A stretch of DNA of 64,000 nucleotides from Hypomesus transpacificus (taxonomy: Eukaryota; Chordata; Actinopteri; Osmeriformes; Osmeridae), in NCBI RefSeq assembly GCF_021917145.1, contig NC_061064.1:4584475-4648474 (forward strand), in the 5' to 3' direction. Positions 23,490 to 37,446 of this stretch are shown piece by piece (positions within the stretch are counted from its first letter, which is position 1; each line of letters begins with the position of its first letter). The translations under genes and the position numbers were made by a program. A model generated the notes under the pieces. The model made no database searches, was not told the DNA's origin, and saw nothing but the letters and a program-made list of their open reading frames with translations.

Positions 23490-23610
23490 CTGCCTTTGCC
23501 CCCCTGCCCCCATGTCCCCCTGTGCCCCTGCCCCCCTGTCCCCCTGCCCCACTGTGGCCCTGCCCCCCTGTGCCCCTGCATCCCTGCCCCTCTGTTCCTC
23601 TGCTTCCCTG
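23490..23610. repeat. C-rich degenerate minisatellite in the TPPP3-like 3' UTR
   Basis: Repeats of the type CCCCCTGTG/CCCCTGCC over about 120 bases, with many CCCC runs on the transcript strand. It lies between the stop at 23282 and the poly(A) signals, so it should be in the mature mRNA. Confidence 0.8.
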
Positions 23611-24842
23611 GCCCTAGCCTGTTCCAGTGCTTCAATGCCTCTATAAACCAGGGCCTTACCAGTTTCTATACTACTCCACCACACATTGTGCCTTATTATT
23701 CAGATTGCTACTAACACAGAGACCCTGGAATATCATGCATGGCTTCCATCCACTGCCCTCTCAGAGGACGCCCGCTGCTTAGTACTAGAAGCTGTGGGAT
23801 TGCGATGAACTACAATATAAATAGGCTGCACGATTAGCGCTTGGCTTGTTAGCACCAAATAAAGAGTGGATGAGGGCTGTTTTCTTCAGCCCTCTCCTCT
23901 GAACACAATGGAGTTGATGGATTGTTGTACTTGAGTAGAGAGACTGCTCCTGACAGTCCTCCAGTGTCTCCTCCCGGAATGTTCTCCATTATCACTGAGT
24001 GTTTTGTATTAAACACTTCTCTGTCTCCCTGTAATACGGAGATCTGAATATTGTATGTAAACATTTAAATAAATCAGTGCAATAAAGACCATGTTTGTCG
24101 TTCATCCCCAGTCATTTAGACTATAACACACTTCCCCATCCCCAAATTGGAAGATGTTTTTATAACCTTTTTTTAAGGAAATGGCTGAACAGTTACATCC
24201 GTAAGTAAGTTGTTGTTTGATTGGAAATTGACTAATTCCTCCACTGCAATCATAGTTTCACTTCTACGATGAGAAAAGACGTTCAGAATGAGAACTTACT
24301 GAACTCACAAGATATTAGATTTATAAGCCTCTATGTATTTCAGATCAATCTTCTATTAATCACATGACCTGAGATCTGAACAACACCAAACATCCGGTGC
24401 ACTGAACAGGCCTACAGAGTTTACTGTGTGTGTCACACCTTGTAATATAGCACTCATGAATTCCCTAGTGGACCCAGGAAGAATAATAGCCCCTGTTCTA
24501 TGCAGCCTTTATCTGCCAGGGCAGAACATCCTTACTACGCGTCTCATGCACATTGCTTTAACCAGCTCATAACTGCAGTTGTTTTTTAGGGTGTTGTGTT
24601 ACATGAGCGTGAGATAGTTAAGATATGGATTTTGTGAGTGTTGTGTGTTAAACCATGGAAAGGAGAGCAGTTCCCTCCCGTTCTCTGACCTGCTGGGTTC
24701 TCGGGGGAGGGGTGGGGTCAGGACTACATTTACTGTGACACCCTGGATGATGTCAGTGACCATCAGCTCATACTAGTTCCTGGTTTGTTTTGCTTTTATT
24801 TATGTAAAGCACATTGTATTGCCATTGTGTATTGTGTATGTC

Positions 24843-24877
24843 TATCTCTCTCTCTCCCCCTCTCTCTCTCTCTCTCT

Positions 24878-24948
<71 letters not shown>
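24843..24948. repeat. (CT)n microsatellite
   Basis: Over 100 bases of CT dinucleotides, with two short C-rich interruptions near the left end. Leu-Ser and Arg-Glu open frames across it are artefacts. Confidence 0.97.
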
Positions 24949-24949
<1 letters not shown>

Positions 24950-25309
24950 AGCAGGTATATACACTGTAAATACACACACAGTTGCCTGCTCTCTCCCGAG
25001 AGAACAGACCACAGAACAGGGAATCCCCATGATCTCCTCTGACAAGACTAAAATAGGCCTCTCTTTTATCTAGACAGTGGAGCAAGCAGGTGACCTCACC
25101 CCCACCCCACCCTCCCTCCACAGATTCTAATCACCAAGCCCACTGATCCCTATCTGTCCATCTGACACCGCTGCCCTAATAATGCACACCTGGAGCTCGC
25201 ATGATTGTCCATCTAAACTGGGTTGATCAGCAGCAGGCTTGGCTCAGGTATCTTTATTATTGTCCGATACTATCTGTTTGATTATCAAAAACTGCACTGT
25301 TGTAGGTGG

Positions 25310-25395
25310 CTCAGCGGCACAAAGCTTTTCATTGTACTTGTATGCTTGTGTTTCCTGTATTATGACAATAAACTTGAATTGAATCGAAATGGAAT
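25310..25395 (+). mobile_element. Possible 3' tail of an old non-LTR retroposon
   Basis: A CACAAAGCTTTTCATTGTAC stretch followed by ATGACAATAAACTTGAATTG and a short TTGAAT-like tail resembles the 3' ends of retroposed elements common in fish genomes. No body or coding part is seen, so the family is not assigned. Confidence 0.35.
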
Positions 25396-25996
25396 TGTCC
25401 AGCCCAGGGACCTGGGATGTGGGGAACATGTGGGAGGGGAACGGAGGAACGTACATAACTAGGTCTGACTGCAATACAACTCACCTGGAAGACCATGAAG
25501 ACGTCAGTGTGCTAGCTGACTTGACACGTCCTGTCCCTCGCTGGGTTAGCTTGTCTGATGTACTTTCTGTCTACCTGTTGGTTTTGGAGCCTGTAAATGT
25601 TGACCTGTGTGTGAGTGCTCACGTTGGAGCTTTCATAGGATCCAGACCAGAGGAGAGCTTTCTGTTGCTGTCACAGTGAGTACAATCTAATATTAGTTGT
25701 TAGGATAAAAAATGCATAATCCATAATGCTAAATTTTGTATTTGCCAAACCATCGAAGGAAGCCTTAGTTGAATATTAACAAACTACAGCCAGTTGAAAT
25801 GAAGTCTAATCTCTCACATGACTTAATTCTTCAATTGCAAAGACAGAAGCATGTCAAATAGCTGAGGTGACATGGCAACTTTTGTAGTAGTAAAGACAGT
25901 TCTACAGATGTCAAATGATCATTTTGTTGGCTCTAAGCCCAGAGGTTAACAGGCCAGAATGTTCCAGTATTTATCTGTACAGATCCCCAGTACAGC

Positions 25997-27104
25997 ATGC
26001 AAGCTGCAGTGTCTCATCTGCTCCTCTTGGGGGCGCTGTGTCTCAACATCAGAGTCCAGGCCTCAACTCTGAGAGAAGCAGCAGGTACTGCCTTTTCATC
26101 AAGCTCCACAAGTAGGACAGAGTGCATCTAAACTCTGCCATCATTCTTCTTTTCTAACACGTTAGTGCACCCAGCGGGTGTGCATCTGTGAATGAGGACC
26201 TTAAACATCTAGAAGGTTCTCATATGCGATCCCTCCCTTTGTGGTGCGTCAGGAGGGTTGGAGGGGGTCCTGCCCTGTGGCTCCTGGGACTGTGAGTGTG
26301 CGTTCACCCGCCAGCGAGGCTGCTGCTGTGTCTCAGGGCAGTTCCACAAGCTGGAGGAGCAGGTCTTCCAGCGCATGACTGACCTGTGGAGCAGCCTGTC
26401 CCGGCTAAACGACCACGTCCAGCAGGCCACAGGTGAGGGACAGAGGAAACCTGCTGAAGCTGAAAATACGTTTGTTTTTTTATGTTCTTTTTTTAACTCA
26501 GGTTTGTTTGCGTGTGTTTTTTTTCTGTCTGTTTATCTTCTAACAGAGGGGATGGGCGTGGCTTTCAGTTCCTCCAGAACCCCGGGCAGCCAGTGCTTCG
26601 GCCCCTTCAACCGGAACATTTTCATTCCCTACAGCGTAATCTCTCTCAACAATGGCAACGGCTACAACCCTGCCCTAGGTACACACACACACAAACAAAC
26701 CATTCACCTCTGTCCACTTAACACCTCCATTCTACATGACACAGATTCTCCAGTCTGGGGTTGAATGTTTACCCCTCTGTCCCTGTGTGTCAACAGGGGT
26801 GTTCACAGCCCCTCACGCCGGCCTGTACTCCTTCAGCTTCACGGCCTACTCCAAGGTGCCGAGCGCCGACGACAGACTGTACCACCAGGTGCGGCTGATG
26901 AGGAACGGCGAGGTGATAGCGTCCACGTGGGAGGACAACAGGGAGGACTCGGAGGACAGCGCCACCCAGACCGTGCTGCTGGCCCTGGAGAGGGGAGGCC
27001 AGGTTTACGTGGAGCTGATGCCAGGACGGCAGCTTTGTGGAGACGCCACAGGCCAGAACAGGTTCTCTGGCTACATGCTGTACCCTGCTGAGGCCCAGGG
27101 CTGA
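25997..27104 (+). CDS. Secreted C1q-domain protein (cerebellin/C1q-like), 4 exons
   Basis: Exons 25997-26084, 26253-26432, 26547-26678 and 26797-27104 (all phase-1 introns) give 235 residues. The first exon codes a signal peptide (MQAAVSHLLLLGALCLN). Residues about 37-54 are a cysteine-dense segment, CGSWDCECAFTRQRGCCC, followed by an amphipathic helix (FHKLEEQVFQRMTDLWSSLS) that may form a trimer stem. The C-terminal 140 residues are a C1q/TNF-like jelly roll: VAFSSS start, GPFNRNIFIPYSVISLN, GVFTAPHAGLYSFSF, and the end FSGYMLYP. No collagen repeat is present, as in cerebellins. Extracellular trimer formation is expected; receptor and role are unknown. Teleosts have many such genes and I cannot name the orthologue. 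A poly(A) signal is at 27213. Confidence 0.87.
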
Positions 27105-29135
27105 GTCGCAGAGACACACAGGCCAGCCATCACCACACACATCCATGTGGTCTCTGATCCTAGACAGTCATAATACGAGTACATTCATTTTGTCGTTCTT
27201 GTGGGGGAGGGGAATAAAGTATTTTGAAAATCCCTTTGCATTCTTTTGCAGCTAAAACTTAGGACATGAGGTTCTCAGTAAATCAAGATTTGTTATGAAC
27301 ATTTGGGCATATCTTAACATTATCTCCTTTACACCATGTCCTGACTACACTATCTTCAAAACAATATCCCCCTGTTCATCTTAAACAGCCCATAACTCTT
27401 GGATACGTTAGACTGCTCAGTCAGCATATCCCCTTGCTATCCCTAACTAAAGGTTCCTGTGAGACAGAGCAATATACCACATACCCAGAATGTGGAATTT
27501 CACATAAGTGTGCTTTGACCGTAGTCTAGTTGGCTCTCTGGTACCAGTTCCCAGACTGAGCCCTCTTCTTTTCTTTATCCTGGCCTCCACCTCATGAGCC
27601 CATCTTGCTTTTCTAGCATTGTTTCACATTTGAATTTAAAATAATTATCACTTAGTACATACTTTTATCCTAAGCCCTGTACAATATATATATAGATATA
27701 TAGAAAGGGATATAGAAAGTGCAGCAGAAAACAATGTACCGCTTCTTTTGACCAGGTATCACTAGGAATGTCTCAATGGGACTCTCAGAGGTATGTAACA
27801 TGTAATCAAATGTGATAATTGTGGGCTTGGTACTAATTTAGACTATGTGATGATGAGTTAAGGTGAAACGTGCTTCTCTCAGCTACATCACTCATACAAC
27901 AGGTGGGATATGTTCCAGAAAGTAACAAGTTCTTTCAGGAGGCCTAATTGTACAGAGCTCTAGATAAGACACACATGATCTAACAGATTTGACATCGGGA
28001 GTAACTGATTTATCTCGAACTTACAGAGCTGTTCTCACATTCTCTTTTCCTCCTACTCTCTTTCTCTCTCTCCATTTCTCCCCCATTGTTTTGCCTCATG
28101 AACAGTTGATACCTATCCCCCACCCCTTCCTGTCTCCACCCCTTCAGACTGAACATGAAAGCCACACCCACCACACCCCCAAGGTTGCCGACGAAACTTC
28201 TTTGGAAGATGTGCATGCTCTGTGCTGCAAACCTGTGTGATTGGAACCAGTAATGTTCCTCCCTTCACTGACCAGCAAGTGGGAGAACATTGCGTAACGC
28301 TTTGACGCAACACTTGAATACCCACATGGCTTAGCTATTACTTCACACATCGCCAGAACCTTAGAATGATGTCATCTCTGAGGTCAATGGTCTACGTCAG
28401 TGACCTCCCTGGAAATGACACTCCCTTCATGGTTGGGGAGTGGGAGGTTCTGTATAGTGATACCAGGACTATGGGGATGGGGCGTGGGGCGTCCATGTTT
28501 GCAAATTCACTGAAAGTGAAGAGTTAAGTTATGTGTCACAGGACAGTTTTAGCATCTACACTGAAATAACTGAAAACAAGTGTTCCCCTCATGCATTGGC
28601 CCCTCTCCCATCCTTCCTCAGTTCTGTTTTGAGAGTACCTTTCAGAGTGGAGAAGCACAGCATTCCGAGGCTGCTTCACATTTCTCTCTATGAAGGACTT
28701 TTTTCCTGACCACAAATACCACCAAATTTCTACACAGGCACTATGCAATCTGCCATCTACTGGGGATTCCATGCATCTCTAATTATGCATGTCCCTCTCC
28801 TTCGAACCCCCCGCCCCGAAAGCCACCACCCCCTCAACCCCCCCCCCCCTTCCTCCTCCTTCCCCCTCAAAAGCTGAGTGGTAAAGGGAGATATTTGGAG
28901 AATTCCTTTAGCTGACCAACCAAGCCCTTTTGGAAACATGCCCTCTCTTTATCCTGCTCCCAAATAAGGAGTTACACTTAAACAGGGGAAAAGAGAGAGA
29001 GGAAAAGGGTGTGTCATAGAATGAAACAAGATGACTAGCAGCCCATAGATATAGAAAAAAGAAAGAAGAGGAAAAAAAAGGGACACATCCTTTTAGGGCT
29101 GTGGTTTCCTCCCCTTATTTCCTCTCCTCCTCCTC

Positions 29136-29172
<37 letters not shown>

Positions 29173-29199
29173 AATCTGAACTGTGGTGAAGTCATTTCA
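27105..29199. other. Intergenic region and transgelin promoter flank
   Basis: No coding frame recognised. 27219-28900 is mostly unique sequence, with a C-run at 28838-28850. From about 28940 it becomes the proximal flank of transgelin, with CArG-type sites, purine-rich DNA and a CT run at 29139-29169. Confidence 0.5.
28960..28969. promoter_or_regulatory. CArG box (SRF site) upstream of transgelin
   Basis: CCAAATAAGG fits CC(A/T)6GG exactly. A second element, CCTTTTAGGG at 29089-29098, fits with one mismatch. The two are 129 bases apart, upstream of the inferred first exon. Mammalian SM22-alpha promoters carry two CArG boxes needed for smooth-muscle expression through SRF and myocardin. Confidence 0.6.
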
Positions 29200-29340
29200 G
29201 AGTAGTGTGTTTGTTCTTTTCCAGCCGGCACTCCCCAAGAGCAGACTCTACTTTGTTGTGAACGGGAGCATTTGGAGGGCAACAGACTGAAACAGCCACC
29301 TGCACTCATCTCACCCTTCGACAGCTCTCAAGCAAACACA
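29200..29340 (+). other. tagln: Inferred non-coding first exon of transgelin
   Basis: A strong donor GTAAGT begins at 29341. A TATAAT-like word at about 29170 would place transcription start near 29200. The exon contains no start codon in use. Mammalian TAGLN also begins with a non-coding exon followed by a long intron, which matches the 3.1 kb intron here ending at CTTCAG 32486. The 5' end is a guess. Confidence 0.5.
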
Positions 29341-31320
29341 GTAAGTATGCACTGTACTTGTCCACTTGTCTTTGGTCTGTTAACGTCTACTGCGGGCACC
29401 TTGTCGTGAAGTGTTGACCTCCGGTAGCCATCTCGATTAATTATTTAGAATTTCAATTTCCTGGTTTATCAAACATTCTCAAAATGGTGTCGCGTAAGTT
29501 CTGGTCTGGCATGTGTTTTAAGTGCTTCTCTGTAGCTTAGAGTCCAGGTATGTGGTTAGACTGAATGAGAGAAGGAACCTGATACAACCTTTTGAACACA
29601 TTTGACCGCTTTCGGCCACTTTCTCTATCTTAACACACAAGTGCACATTAATCTGTCACTGCACGGCACATGGAATGCACATCATTAATTAATTCCAGGA
29701 AAATGAAATAAGCCCACATTTGTCACAGGTTTTTCCCTTCTCTGGGTTTCTGTCTGAATGAATGCTCTGTTCCCGTCTCACTGTGACCACTGAGTCACTA
29801 TCAGATCCTACTCTTTATCAGATCCTGCTTCTTATCTCATGCTGCTCCCTGCACACCCTCTCATACTCTCCTTCTGACCGACAGCCCCACAAACAGGGAG
29901 ACAGATTGATGGAATGTTACAGGGTGCTGCCCATGATAAATGTGTTATATATTTGAAATGGAGACAAGGCAAGTCAACATGTGGTCAGCGTTGTGTAATA
30001 AACTGTATGTGGTCCCTCCTAATTTACGACACACACGTACCCTGGTACACAGCCTCCATGTATCTGGGGGAGTGGAACTGTGTATGTTCTAGGGATTTGG
30101 AAAACTTTTTGGGCATGTTTATAGTTGAAGATAAGGGTACATGCTTCAGTGGGTTGAAAAAAGAACTAAAAACATGACTGTGGGATATGCTTCCAAATCT
30201 AAAAAGAACATCCTGTTTGATCTTTTTCTAAGCTTTTCGTAACCTTGAGATTGTGAAACAGCTGTTACACATCCGTGGATTCGTCCTTTTACACTGCGTA
30301 TGTGTTGGTGGAATTGCAATAACAGGCTCAAACATACAGTCATTTGGCCTGTGTTACAATGTCACAGTATATTAATGAATGGGGCTGTGGTGAGAGCCAG
30401 CCAGACAAAGTCTAACGGCTGACATGAGTCTCAGTAGTTTGTCAGAGAGAACTGAGGGCTTGTCCCAGCAGGCCTTCCTGTCAGAACGGCTCAGTGCAGC
30501 CAGGATACAACAGGTCCAAGCCACTCCCTCCTGTCCCCCTCCTGCTAACACAATCATGGGTTGTGTCCCCCTCCCCACACCCCCTCCCATCCTCCCTTAC
30601 AAGGAAGTGCTGTAAACAGATCTACAAAACCGCACGTAGCATAGGGAAATGCTTGTTCTTATTACTGCTAGTTACATTCAAACTACAAGTCACACTGACT
30701 ACAGAGCTCATGATTGTCATCTGGAGTATTGCATGCAGCCACTGTTAAGGAACTTCAAGGTAGGGGCAAAGGTCAAGCCCCCCAACCCCTCATGGCTGTT
30801 CCCAGTAAGATAAGGCCTGATCCAGTTAGGGATGTGTGTCTGTGTTCAGAGATTCTGTGGGCATGCCAGGACTCCTCCAAGACAGATGCTCAGATTGAGG
30901 AAGGGACATTTAGATTGGACAGAGCTGGTTTGGAGTTGATGACGTTAATGATGAGGATTGTTGTTATAATCTGTCTGTTGTTACAAACTGTCTCCAGTTG
31001 TGACACCATTTGGCTGGTAGACAGAACAATGCAGCCCTCTTCTGCAGCCCCACAGAACTGCTGTCCTACTGCCACAGAGAGGGAACTCAGGGAAATGAAG
31101 TTGGCGCCAGAGTTAAGAGCCAGTTACTTAACAAGGCAATATAAAGAATGAGGAAGCACTATGTTTTCATAGTAACAACTGACACTTAAACTAACACACC
31201 ATCGATCAAAACACAGAATCAAGATTAAAGCATGTGACCGAGTCACAAAAACACATGTTGCAACATCCCCTTACTTGGGAGAGAAATAGAAGAGGTGCAC
31301 TCGACACTACCACATGGAGT

Positions 31321-31323
<3 letters not shown>

Positions 31324-31357
<34 letters not shown>
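31324..31357. repeat. (GT)n microsatellite in transgelin intron 1
   Basis: About 17 uninterrupted GT units inside the long first intron. The rest of that intron (29341-32486) shows no coding or RNA gene. Confidence 0.9.
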
Positions 31358-32464
31358 GTTGCTAAGGCCAGGGACTTACCGTTTTCTCAGAAATAATGTT
31401 TTTTTCTTACTCTGCACAAATACAGGAAGCAAGGTATTGAGATGCTTTAGAATAGAATCCCTTCTCTACCAACTAGATAGTATGGTCTGTCAGAGCTCTC
31501 TGCTAACTCTACTTTCCAGACCAGGTATTAAGAAACATGTACCTGCATGTTCTCATTTTGTAAATACATGCCTTCCTGTAGAGTGCCACAGTCAACTGTA
31601 CAGGATACAAACACAGACAATGCCCCTTTTAAAACGATGCTTACTGGCTGTTGTGATTATTTTCAAAATGATTTGATTACTTGTATCTGGACATTCATTT
31701 AACGGTGTCCATGGGTTTGCTACCAACAGTAGCAGTGTCGTCTTCTTGGGTCATCTGTGTGGCAGTGGCTTCATACATCAACAAGAGGAAGGAAGGAAGG
31801 GACAAAATGAAAGAACAAACAGGATGTTGCATAGCTAGCTCCGGGTACCTCAGGGTCAGGTTCACTAACCCTGGTGAAGCTCCGACTGGTTATTCTTCTG
31901 ATTCTTCATCAGACTGGTTTTCCCTGAGGCACTCATTTTACTAGGTAGCGGTCTGTATGCATGCACTTGTCCGGCATACTGGACAAGTGAAATAACAGCA
32001 GGAAATCAGAGTCTGTGCCATTGTTCTCTGTAGACTGCATAACCCCCAATTTCCGCATTAAGCTATGGAAAGGATTGAACTTATGAACTTCAAGAACAAA
32101 CTCAATGACATGTCCGTCCACTTTATGGACCAGCAGTCACATGGGCCCGATACACTTTATTGTGTATAGATTTTCTTCTGTTTATGCTGACACACACAGG
32201 CACATGGATCAGGAGACTCTGATTACAGGCCTATTTGTGTTGACTGTGGGCCAGTTGTCTGGGTGTGGATATAAAACATGGACCTGAACGGGAGTTCTGT
32301 TCCATCTGTTCGGTGAATGTCCCTCTCTCAACAATACTGAGAGAGCAGGAAGTGTCGCATGGCCACTGAGACATACGAACATCCTCAAAGTTCATGGATG
32401 CCTCAACCTATTAGTGAGTCACATACGTTGTGTAAGTTCACCGTGATCCATGCTGCCTATGTGA

Positions 32465-33412
<948 letters not shown>

Positions 33413-33899
33413 ACACGGCCAGACTCAGTTTCATCCGGAGGATTCTCACGGGCGATAGGGGAGAAGCTTCGTCTGCTCACCTGAACAATCAGGAGAGATG
33501 CAACCAGAACGTTATCGGAACCAAACTGGACCAAAACATAGACCAAAAAACTGAATCTGCACAGATCTCTATGCATACATACTTGCACATACAAACACAG
33601 ATAAACATAATGACCCAAGTCTGTAAAACATTGTAGAATTGTTTTATTTTGTATGTGACAAGACAAGTTGAACAAAGACACATAGAGTACACAAAATTGT
33701 ACATTCCATTAAGATAGGGCTCAGAATACTGCATGATACTTGTCAATATTTGATGGATAAGTGTAATGCGCTAATAAATATGTTTCTATAGTTTGCATAT
33801 TAAGATGCAGATGATCTCATTTTTGGCCATGTTTTTAGAGTTCAGTATTTTTGTATTTTATATTTTTGATTATGGACTGATTTTGAATAAAGCACAGTT

Positions 33900-35868
33900 T
33901 CATTTGAAAATCCTAATTTGCCCTAAAGACAGATTTATTCACCAGGGGACTGTGTGTGTACTAAACCCAGATGCTCTGGTCAGAGCTGTATAGAGCTCCT
34001 GTACCTGCTATCTTTACATCATAAGGTTTAAGGAAATCAAATCCTCTGCCCTCAGACCATGCTGCAGTCTGCTGGTCATTTGGAGGAATCTCTCTCTATG
34101 CTTGCATGAGATATTGTCACAAAAAAAAGACAACTTAACATTTAAAACATTAACAAAATAAAACAGTTGAGGAATGAAAGTAGTCATGCAGAGGGAGGAA
34201 GTTCTTACTTTGCTGGAGTGTTGTTAACAAGTCTCTCTATGACAGGAAATTCTGACTGATTCTGAACTCACAGCTCAACTCTGACTTAGGGGGGAGAAGG
34301 GGGAGAGAGAGGAGGAAAGAGGAGGAGTTTCACAGTGTTCTCCTGCCAAGATTTGGCTTGTACATTATTCAAATTGAGAGTAGGCTAAGCTGTTCAACAT
34401 GAAGTTACAGAGCAAGAGACGAGGGACATGGAAAAAAGAGAGATTGAGAAAGAAAGAAAGAATGAAAGGGAGGGTGAGGCATGTACAGAGCAGAGAGTAG
34501 AGTGGGGGCAGGGAGGGAGGTAGCAAGGGGGCTCATAAGGAGACATACTCTGATAGTTTGAGTAATGTGATATATTATTGGGGATACAGCGAAAGAGCCA
34601 GATGCATAGACGGAACTGGAAGCTAAGACAATATTTTTCCTTTTGGTTCTAATTCGTCTGGTTCATAAAGTGTTTCTTAAAAAGGACTGCATGCTGCAGA
34701 AGCAGGGAAGATAGAGGGACCTTGTATCTCTGTTTCTTAGAAACAGCACAAACACACATATACACAGTATCTCTGAGCATGCAATAAAAATGTCCTTAGA
34801 TTCAGAAGTCAACAGTGAGTCATATCAAATCTGATCAACTGGCATTTGATACTCTGGTCTGGTCCAACAGTAATTTAAATACAACAACAACAAAAAAGAT
34901 TTGCAGTCAACATGATCAAAATGACTATTTACTCTAATTATACATGTTAAGATAAATGTATGATAATAAATGTATGGTATTGAGTTCAATGAACAATGGC
35001 TACCTTTTTATCACTTTGTGTTTAACAGATTTTTAAATATATTACATTTCCTTTGAGTTTCCTCTGAATGTGTACTTTGTGAATAAACAGTAAATGGAAC
35101 TGTAGAGCCACCTGGTGTATTATTTGTGGAACTGCACATGAGTGCGGCAGTCAGTGGTCACATAAAGAGTTGACCCTGTGCTGGAGGTATAAACTCGGGA
35201 TAAAATGTGGTATGTATGAAACATCTTTAGTGTGTTTTCGAAGGGGGACAGATGAATACAGTGTTGCTGGCATGTAACCCCGCCCATCCTTTGAGAATTA
35301 GAGTATTGAGTATATGCAAAACACATTGAGGTGTACTCAGTGTCATTTAAATTTGTAGAAACTGTCCGTGTTTCTTTTTGTTATTAATTAGTCAATGCCC
35401 GTCTTATCAGTATTTTACACTGACAATGAAATCTGTCTGATGGATTATTATTTATAGAAAAGGTTTTTGAGGGACAGATGGCCAAAATGCATAGACTACC
35501 CTTTAGAGCACCTTTATTTTGAAATAAGGATGACCAGGAAGTACTTCTTTAGGAAGCACTGTGGTTTTGACAAGAAGTGTTTCATTTTATAAACACCAGC
35601 AACGAAGTAATGCGAGGGAAAGCTCCTAAATAAGTACTGTTATTGATCGTAAATGTTGGATTTAAGTAATATTCATAACCAGACAACTTCCGTCATTGCT
35701 TAATTTTCTATAAACATTATCATGCTAGCTAACAACGTACAATGCATTAACATACTTAGAAGAGTTTGTAGTAATATTAGCTAGCTTGACTGCATCTGTG
35801 AATTCTAAAATCGGTGGCTAGGTAATACTTACTTTTTAAATTTAATACTGTTGGACCGGTCTGCTGCC
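33900..35868. other. Intergenic region between transgelin and pex12
   Basis: AT-rich unique DNA with purine-rich patches at 34285-34330 and 34430-34520. No gene is recognised. GCTAGC words occur at 35724-35729 and 35780-35785, close to the pex12 start. Confidence 0.5.
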
Positions 35869-37413
35869 ATGGCTGAGCGTGGGGCACATTTGACCACTGC
35901 AGCTGCAGATGATAGACCATCCATATTCGAAGTTCTCGCGCAGGAGTCCCTGATGGGTGCTGTGAGACCAGCTTTGCGCCACGCTGTGAAGGTTGGCAGT
36001 TTAACCACTTCTTGGAACTAGAAAGATGGCAAGCTTGCTGTAATAGATGTTGGATGACCAAATAAATAACCTAGAGTAGAGTGTATTATCAACTTGTTGC
36101 TAGTGAAACACCACTTATGATAATATTTGGTTCTACACTTGCTTCTATAAGCTTCACCATTTAGATCCAGCTCAAAACAGATACAGTTTACATTCCATTC
36201 CATTGAGTGGATACTTTTTCCCAAAGTGTCATACAAATATTGCACATAGAAAGTATATCAAAGTAGCTATGGCAAGTAGAGACACACTATAGGTCTCAAA
36301 GGTGTAATTTAATGACCTATGGGAAAGTAGTGAGTACGCACCAGATTTGTATGACCCTCCTGAAATTGCCTTTATTTATACATCACTATCACACTCATCT
36401 GTTGCAGGTACTGGCAGAGTCCAATCCCTCACGCTACGGATTCCTCCTGAGGAGATTCGACGAGATTTACGTCGTTCTCGACCTTTTGCTTCAGCACCAT
36501 TTTCTGTCACGGTCAAGCGGCTCCTTCTCTGAAAACTTCTACAGCTTGAAGCGCGTCTCCTCTACGGGAAGCGAGAAGCCCGCTTATTTGGGACTTCGAG
36601 GCAAATCCCACTGGCGCTCGCTGCTTCTGCTGGCTCTCGTGCCGTACCTGCGGGCCAAACTGGAACAAGTGTTGGCGAAGCAGAGGGACGAGGATGAATT
36701 CTCCATCCGCCTGCCTCAATCCCGCATGCAGAGAATGTACAGGGCTTTCCTGGCCGCGTACCCTTACGTCAGCATGGCTTGGGACAGCTGGGTCTTCTGC
36801 CAACAGCTCTTGTACGTGTTTGGTCGCGCAAGGACACATTCGCCATTTCTGTGGCTGGCGGGAGTCCAACTGGCTCACCTCACAGGACATGACATCAGGA
36901 ACATGGACCTGAAACCAGCAACACCATCTGCAGGCATTGGGTCAAGGTGAGCTTGACATATTACCAAATCTATACCTGACCCGTGTACTTCATATATTGC
37001 CACTGCTAACGGTGAATTTTTCTTGCAGTATCGGTGATCGGTTACGGAAGCTGACGACAACTGTGGTTGGAGGCGTGGCCGTGTCCCTCTCCTCAAGCCT
37101 GTCCATGGGGGTGTTCTTCCTCCAGTTCCTGGAGTGGTGGTATTCCTCTGAGAACCAGAGCACCATGAAGAGCTTGACCACCCTGCCCACGCCGCCCCCT
37201 CCCGTCCACCTGCAGGACCCTTCATCCCAACACAGCAAAGTGTGCCCGCTGTGTCGCAAGTGCCGCACCAACGACACGGTTCTCTCCACCTCCGGCTTTG
37301 TGTTTTGTTACCGGTGCATCTATGTCTACGTCAAAGCAAATATGAGGTGTCCCATGACTGGTTACCCCACTGAACTCCAGCATCTCATCAAGATTTACTC
37401 TCCTGAGAGCTAG
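35869..37413 (+). CDS. pex12: Peroxisome assembly protein 12 (PEX12), 3 exons
   Basis: Exons 35869-35991, 36408-36946 and 37029-37413 encode 348 residues. PEX12 is a peroxisomal-membrane RING protein which, with PEX2 and PEX10, ubiquitinates and recycles the import receptor PEX5. Exon 1 codes [20 protein letters not shown], very close to the mammalian start. Exon 2 codes [30 protein letters not shown] and [18 protein letters not shown], the membrane-embedded part. Exon 3 codes [27 protein letters not shown] and the C-terminal RING. The [16 protein letters not shown]...CYRCI...CPMTGYP, lacks the full set of zinc ligands, as is known for PEX12. It ends LIKIYSPES. Spacing to the next gene is large and no shared regulation is evident. 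Confidence 0.96.
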
Positions 37414-37432
37414 ACATGGGAAACGCATCGGG

Positions 37433-37446
37433 AGGGGGGGGGGGGG
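37433..37446. repeat. G homopolymer after the pex12 stop
   Basis: About 14 consecutive G bases in the pex12 3' UTR, 20 bases past the stop codon. Its length is likely to vary or be misread. Confidence 0.8.

Larger units (their letters stand above)
24090..25996. other. Intergenic region between the TPPP3-like and C1q-domain genes
   Basis: No gene recognised on either strand. It includes the CT microsatellite at 24843-24948 and a likely retroposon tail near 25315-25395. Confidence 0.5.

Noticed and set aside
24785-25073. Open frames of Leu-Ser and Arg-Glu repeats
   Set aside because: They are made by the CT dinucleotide tract.
36513-36890. Minus-strand frame of 125 codons
   Set aside because: It is the antisense shadow of pex12 exon 2.
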